From positions 1-22,012 of the IMG/VR virus record IMGVR_UViG_3300037119_001653: a DNA stretch of 22,012 bases, one strand, 5' to 3'. How positions within the stretch are numbered: position 1 is the stretch's first letter; each line of letters starts with the position of its first letter. Below are positions 19,298 through 22,012 of the stretch, piece by piece. The DNA is from a virus. The notes under the pieces were generated by a model that saw only the letters and a list, made by a program, of their open reading frames with translations, did no database searches and was not told the origin of the DNA. The position numbers and the translations under genes were made by a program.

Positions 19298-19341
19298 ACC
19301 GCCGCCTCCCCCGTGCAAGGGCTGACGGAAAAGGCGGCGGT
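19298..19341. repeat. GC-rich inverted repeat between capsid gene and the next gene
   Basis: ACCGCCGCCT (19298-19307) is the reverse complement of AGGCGGCGGT (19332-19341), loop 24 bases. It lies in the only sizeable gap (about 90 bases) inside the late operon, directly after the capsid gene stop. A T-run is absent, so it may be a weak or partial terminator or an RNA-stabilising hairpin that sets capsid mRNA level above the downstream genes. Confidence 0.6.
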
Positions 19342-19367
19342 CTTCAGCGTTCCAGCGCTCGAAGGTG

Positions 19368-20393
19368 TTAGGACGCCGGGACGCTATCGTAGAAGCGCCA
19401 GTTGAACAGCGGATTGGTCTGGGTCAGCTCGCCCATCCACCCGATGAACTGCGCGATGGCGTCCTTGTCGATCGGCATCTGGCCGTCGCCGTCGAACACC
19501 TTGTCGAAATTCCGGTTCGGGTGATAGCGAAGCCGGAAACTGTCGGTGTTGAGCCCGAACGTCGTGTCGGCAGGCATGTTCGAGCCGATGCCGCCGTCGA
19601 GCACGATCTCCGCGCGCTTGCCGCCGCCGATGTATTCGAGAGCGGAGAAGCCCAGCTTGCCCAGCGACGTCTCGTTCTGCTGGCGCTGGATGGCGATCGT
19701 GGCCGCGTCGTAGGCCGCGTAGTGCTCCGGCGACATGATCAGCAGGTCCGCGTAGTCCTTGCCGCGGCTCTGCTTGGTCATGATGTAGTTGAGCATCGGC
19801 CGGATCGAGGTCGACGTCACCTGCGTCGTCATCGCGGCGGGGAACGAGTTCGTCGCGTTGTACGTCTTGGTCTGCCAGATCACTGCGGTCGCGCGATCGA
19901 TGCCACCGTAGACACCTGAGTTGACCGTGATTGGCACTGCCGTCGCGAGGCCGGTGATCTGCTTGCCGCCGTTCGCAGTCCCGTCGCCGTACAGGCCCGC
20001 GTCCATCGTGTCTTCGAGCGCCCGCTCAGCGGCGTCCATGTAGCTGTCATAGACGTCCATCAGCTGAGCTTCACCCTCGTTGTTCAGGATCTCCTGCATC
20101 GACAGGATCACCGGAACGACGACCATCTTCGGATCGTAGTATGCATCGTTGAAGAGGTCGATCGCCGGGTTCAACAGCTGGTCGTAGCCGCTGTACCACT
20201 GGGCAATCTGCTTGCCGACTTGCAGCGTCTGGCGAATGCGCGGACCGGAGTAGGTCTGCCACAGGCCCTTGCGCTTCATCACCGCGAGCAGAGCGTTGTT
20301 GTTGGAGACGAGATCCTGATAGCTCGACGATCGGTCCTCGATCGCCATGGAAAGTATCTGCTGGTAGGAAGCATTGGTCGTGATATTGGGCAT
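19368..20393 (-). CDS. Major capsid protein (341 aa)
   Basis: 341 residues, starting MPNITTNASYQQILSMAIED. It matches the phage major capsid group with the sequence RQTLQVGKQIAQWYSGYDQL (about 54-73), NPAIDLFNDAYYDPKMVVVP (75-94), VILSMQEILNNEGEAQLMDV and GLYGDGTANGGKQITGLATA, plus a C-terminal NPLFNWRFYDS. The family usually adopts the HK97 fold and assembles the shell around the scaffold. A good ribosome site (GGAGGGG) precedes the ATG, consistent with high expression, and the gene lies between scaffold and adaptor-side genes as expected. No N-terminal proteolytic delta domain is evident, consistent with a separate scaffold protein. Confidence 0.9.
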   Translation of the reverse strand: MPNITTNASYQQILSMAIEDRSSSYQDLVSNNNALLAVMKRKGLWQTYSGPRIRQTLQVGKQIAQWYSGYDQLLNPAIDLFNDAYYDPKMVVVPVILSMQEILNNEGEAQLMDVYDSYMDAAERALEDTMDAGLYGDGTANGGKQITGLATAVPITVNSGVYGGIDRATAVIWQTKTYNATNSFPAAMTTQVTSTSIRPMLNYIMTKQSRGKDYADLLIMSPEHYAAYDAATIAIQRQQNETSLGKLGFSALEYIGGGKRAEIVLDGGIGSNMPADTTFGLNTDSFRLRYHPNRNFDKVFDGDGQMPIDKDAIAQFIGWMGELTQTNPLFNWRFYDSVPAS

Positions 20394-20416
20394 CTGCCCC
20401 TCCTGATCGGTTCAAA

Positions 20417-21670
20417 CTATATGCCGCCGTTCACCCGCCTGATGGCGGCCTGAATGGCGTCACGTCGGCCAACTTTCTTGTCGCTGCGGGCCGAACCGTT
20501 TGAGGGTCCGCTGTCAGGTGCACCGCTAATCGACTTGTCGGTCCGGGTTTGAGCCGGGGCAGTGGCACGGGTTTGAGCCGTCCGTTGGGCCGGTCGAAGC
20601 ATCTCTGCGCGCTGGTACGCCGTTTGAAGGTCGAAACCGAACCGCAGCTCCTGCTCGATCAATTCCCCTAGTTCATCGAACCGCGGATGCTGCTCGGCGA
20701 ACTGGTCGACGGCAGACCGGGTATAGGTGAACTGTTGCTGAGTATGCATCTGCTGGAGGGCTTGTTTCAAGCCCACGACTTCCTGATGCAGGGCACCGAT
20801 CTGGTGCGACGCCGCGGTCTGCTGGTTGCCCTGCTGCATCTGCCGCAGCTGCTCCGGCGACTGGCTCAGCACATGGTAGGCAATGTCGCGCAGGCCGATG
20901 CGCTGGCCGTCCTGCGTGCGCAGGTTCAGGTTGTTGACGATCACGTCGAGGCCGCCGACCACGTCCTGCCGGAGCTTTTGTTCCATGCTGACGTAGTTCG
21001 TCAGCGCACGTTCGAGCGTCGTGCCGTGCTGCGCGGCCATCGCTTGGAAGTGCCGGATCGGCTCCATGGCCTCGTGGTCGCCGCGGTATTTCTGGTAGGC
21101 GCCGTCGAACTCTTGCGCCATGCGGTAGACCTCGGACCGCACGCTGGGCGGCGTCCCGGCCCACGCCTCCTGCGCCTCCGGCACCCAGCGTGATGGCGGC
21201 GCCCTATAGGGATCCGTCTCGGGCAGGGGTGCGTAACGCCGCGCCTGCGGCTGGCCGGGCTGCGCCGGCTGCCCCGGCGGGGCCGTGGTGGCAGAATTGG
21301 GCGCAATATCCGGCGCCTTCGCAAAGCGCCCTCCCTCACGGTAGCGCTCGCCCTTGGGCGGCTGCCGGAGGTCGATCTTGTCCTCGGGTGGTGTTTGTTC
21401 GGGCGGCTGGTTGTGGCCGATTTTCGGTTTGGCCGCAGGGGGTTCGCCACCTTCTCTCGCCTTGTTGAAGGCCTTCTGGATGGCCTCCCGGCGATCGACC
21501 GGCTTGCGCGCCTCCGGCGGCTTCTCGGGCGGCGTGTTGCTGGCCGGGCTCGGCGTCGCGACTGGGTTCGGGTCAATCACGGCCTCGTTGCCGGCCGGGG
21601 CTGGTGCCGGCGCGGCTGGAGCTGGCGCGGATGCGGGAGGCGCGGCTGGCACGCCGGAGGTATCTGACAT
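20417..21670 (-). CDS. Scaffolding protein (417 aa)
   Basis: 417 residues. The first 60 are Ala/Pro-rich, then a basic segment (RREAIQKAFNKAREGG, 60-75), the recurrent phage linker motif KIGHNQPPE (83-91) and a Lys/Arg/Pro-rich stretch. From about 150 to 360 it is Gln/Ala-rich alpha-helix with coiled-coil character (GLKQALQQMHTQQQF). The C-terminus GRRDAIQAAIRRVNGGI partly repeats the N-terminal RREAIQKA block and is basic, as in P22-type scaffolds whose basic end binds the coat. Immediately precedes the capsid gene. Ribosome site GGGGAT a few bases before the ATG. Confidence 0.82.
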   Translation of the reverse strand: MSDTSGVPAAPPASAPAPAAPAPAPAGNEAVIDPNPVATPSPASNTPPEKPPEARKPVDRREAIQKAFNKAREGGEPPAAKPKIGHNQPPEQTPPEDKIDLRQPPKGERYREGGRFAKAPDIAPNSATTAPPGQPAQPGQPQARRYAPLPETDPYRAPPSRWVPEAQEAWAGTPPSVRSEVYRMAQEFDGAYQKYRGDHEAMEPIRHFQAMAAQHGTTLERALTNYVSMEQKLRQDVVGGLDVIVNNLNLRTQDGQRIGLRDIAYHVLSQSPEQLRQMQQGNQQTAASHQIGALHQEVVGLKQALQQMHTQQQFTYTRSAVDQFAEQHPRFDELGELIEQELRFGFDLQTAYQRAEMLRPAQRTAQTRATAPAQTRTDKSISGAPDSGPSNGSARSDKKVGRRDAIQAAIRRVNGGI

Positions 21671-21672
21671 TT

Positions 21673-21996
21673 TTATCCCCTCTGAACTGGCCGCTCTCCG
21701 GCCTTGTAGCGCTCGATCGCCTTGCGCAGCGACTGGCGGCGCGCCTCCTTTACCGCTTTTGCGGCGGTGGCGCGGGATTTTGGCTTGGGCTTTTCATTGC
21801 CGACCTCAATGAGGCCGTGCGCGCGGCCGACCGCGCGGTACTGGCTCTTGCTGCTGTAGAACCGCCCGTCGACCTGCTCGACGGGCTCCATGATGTCGCT
21901 GATCACGTTCGGGCACGGCAGCGGCGATCGCGCTGGCGGTGTCGCGTCACGGCGCACCCGCCATCTGCCGGGCTCGATCTCGATCAGCTCTACCAT
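21673..21996 (-). CDS. Small conserved phage protein upstream of scaffold (107 aa, start uncertain)
   Basis: 107 residues if it begins at the ATG 21994-21996. The frame stays open upstream to the window edge (GGC GCC GTA AGG CTG), and AAGG lies only three bases from the ATG, so the true start may be outside. Conserved-looking block: CPNVISDIMEPVEQVDGRFY (28-47), then SSKSQYRAVGRAHGLIEVGN (48-67), which resembles a family that commonly sits just before scaffold genes in podoviruses (pattern ISDIxxPxxxxxGxxxxSRxxxRxHxxxxGxxEVGN). A basic C-terminal tail follows (KPKSRATAAKAVKEARRQSL). Function unknown. Its stop abuts the scaffold start region. Confidence 0.7.
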   Translation of the reverse strand: MVELIEIEPGRWRVRRDATPPARSPLPCPNVISDIMEPVEQVDGRFYSSKSQYRAVGRAHGLIEVGNEKPKPKSRATAAKAVKEARRQSLRKAIERYKAGERPVQRG

Positions 21997-22012
21997 CAGC
22001 CTTACGGCGCCG

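Noticed and set aside
1-22012. CRISPR array, tRNA, integrase, attachment site or insertion sequence
   Set aside because: No regularly spaced repeats, no tRNA-like cloverleaf, no tyrosine or serine recombinase motif and no terminal repeats were seen on either strand.

Overview
The window is a high-GC segment (about 60-65% by eye) of a tailed-phage genome or prophage with a P22/T7-like, short-tailed (podovirus-type) virion module. The host is probably an alphaproteobacterium. Reasons: a GcrA-type regulator (an alphaproteobacterial family), dense coding with ATGA/TGATG gene junctions throughout, and a run of head, adaptor, tail-hub, ejection, fibre and lysis genes in standard phage order. No integrase, tRNA, CRISPR array or insertion sequence was seen, so a temperate lifestyle cannot be decided here. 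Terminase and portal are probably just beyond the right edge.

Layout. (1) 1-2853, minus strand: a tightly packed accessory/early operon. It starts at a divergent promoter region near 2854-2925 and runs leftward through a two-part hypothetical protein, a Cro/YdaS-like HTH protein, a GcrA-like regulator, a DUF7694-like protein, a second HTH-like protein, a small CxxC protein, a Tad1/Acb2-like candidate anti-defence protein, and three very small genes, the last cut by the window edge. One of these, 345-497, encodes only 50 aa. (2) 2926-5906, plus strand: three overlapping small genes, then two units each led by an excellent sigma70-type promoter (TTGACA-N17-TATAAG and TTGACA-N17-TATAAT) overlaid by palindromes. 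These units carry a double zinc-finger DUF6011-like protein, small hypotheticals and a papain-like-fold candidate. (3) 5913-5941: a strong hairpin terminator between the convergent operons. (4) 6029-21996, minus strand: the late operon. In transcription order (right to left) it encodes a small conserved protein, scaffold, major capsid protein, a coiled-coil protein, head-tail adaptor, beta-propeller-like tail hub, a hypothetical, a GNAT protein, two Pro/Gly-rich proteins, an S74-domain tail/ejection protein, a virion lytic transglycosylase, a glycine-rich ejection-type protein, an S74 tail fibre, a one-TM protein, a GH24 lysozyme and a two-TM protein.

How it fits together. The late genes build a capsid (scaffold plus MCP), a short tail (adaptor, hub, fibre), proteins likely ejected into the periplasm to open the wall (transglycosylase and the Gly-rich protein), and a lysis cassette (lysozyme plus small membrane proteins). 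The left half appears to manage the host: transcription (GcrA-like, two HTH proteins) and, by inference, immunity (Tad1/Acb2-like sponge). The most interesting points are the candidate cyclic-nucleotide sponge, the two matched promoters with operator-like palindromes, the overlooked 50-aa gene with a repeated gene-boundary sequence, and strong enrichment of the octamer GCGATCGC (at least ten copies).
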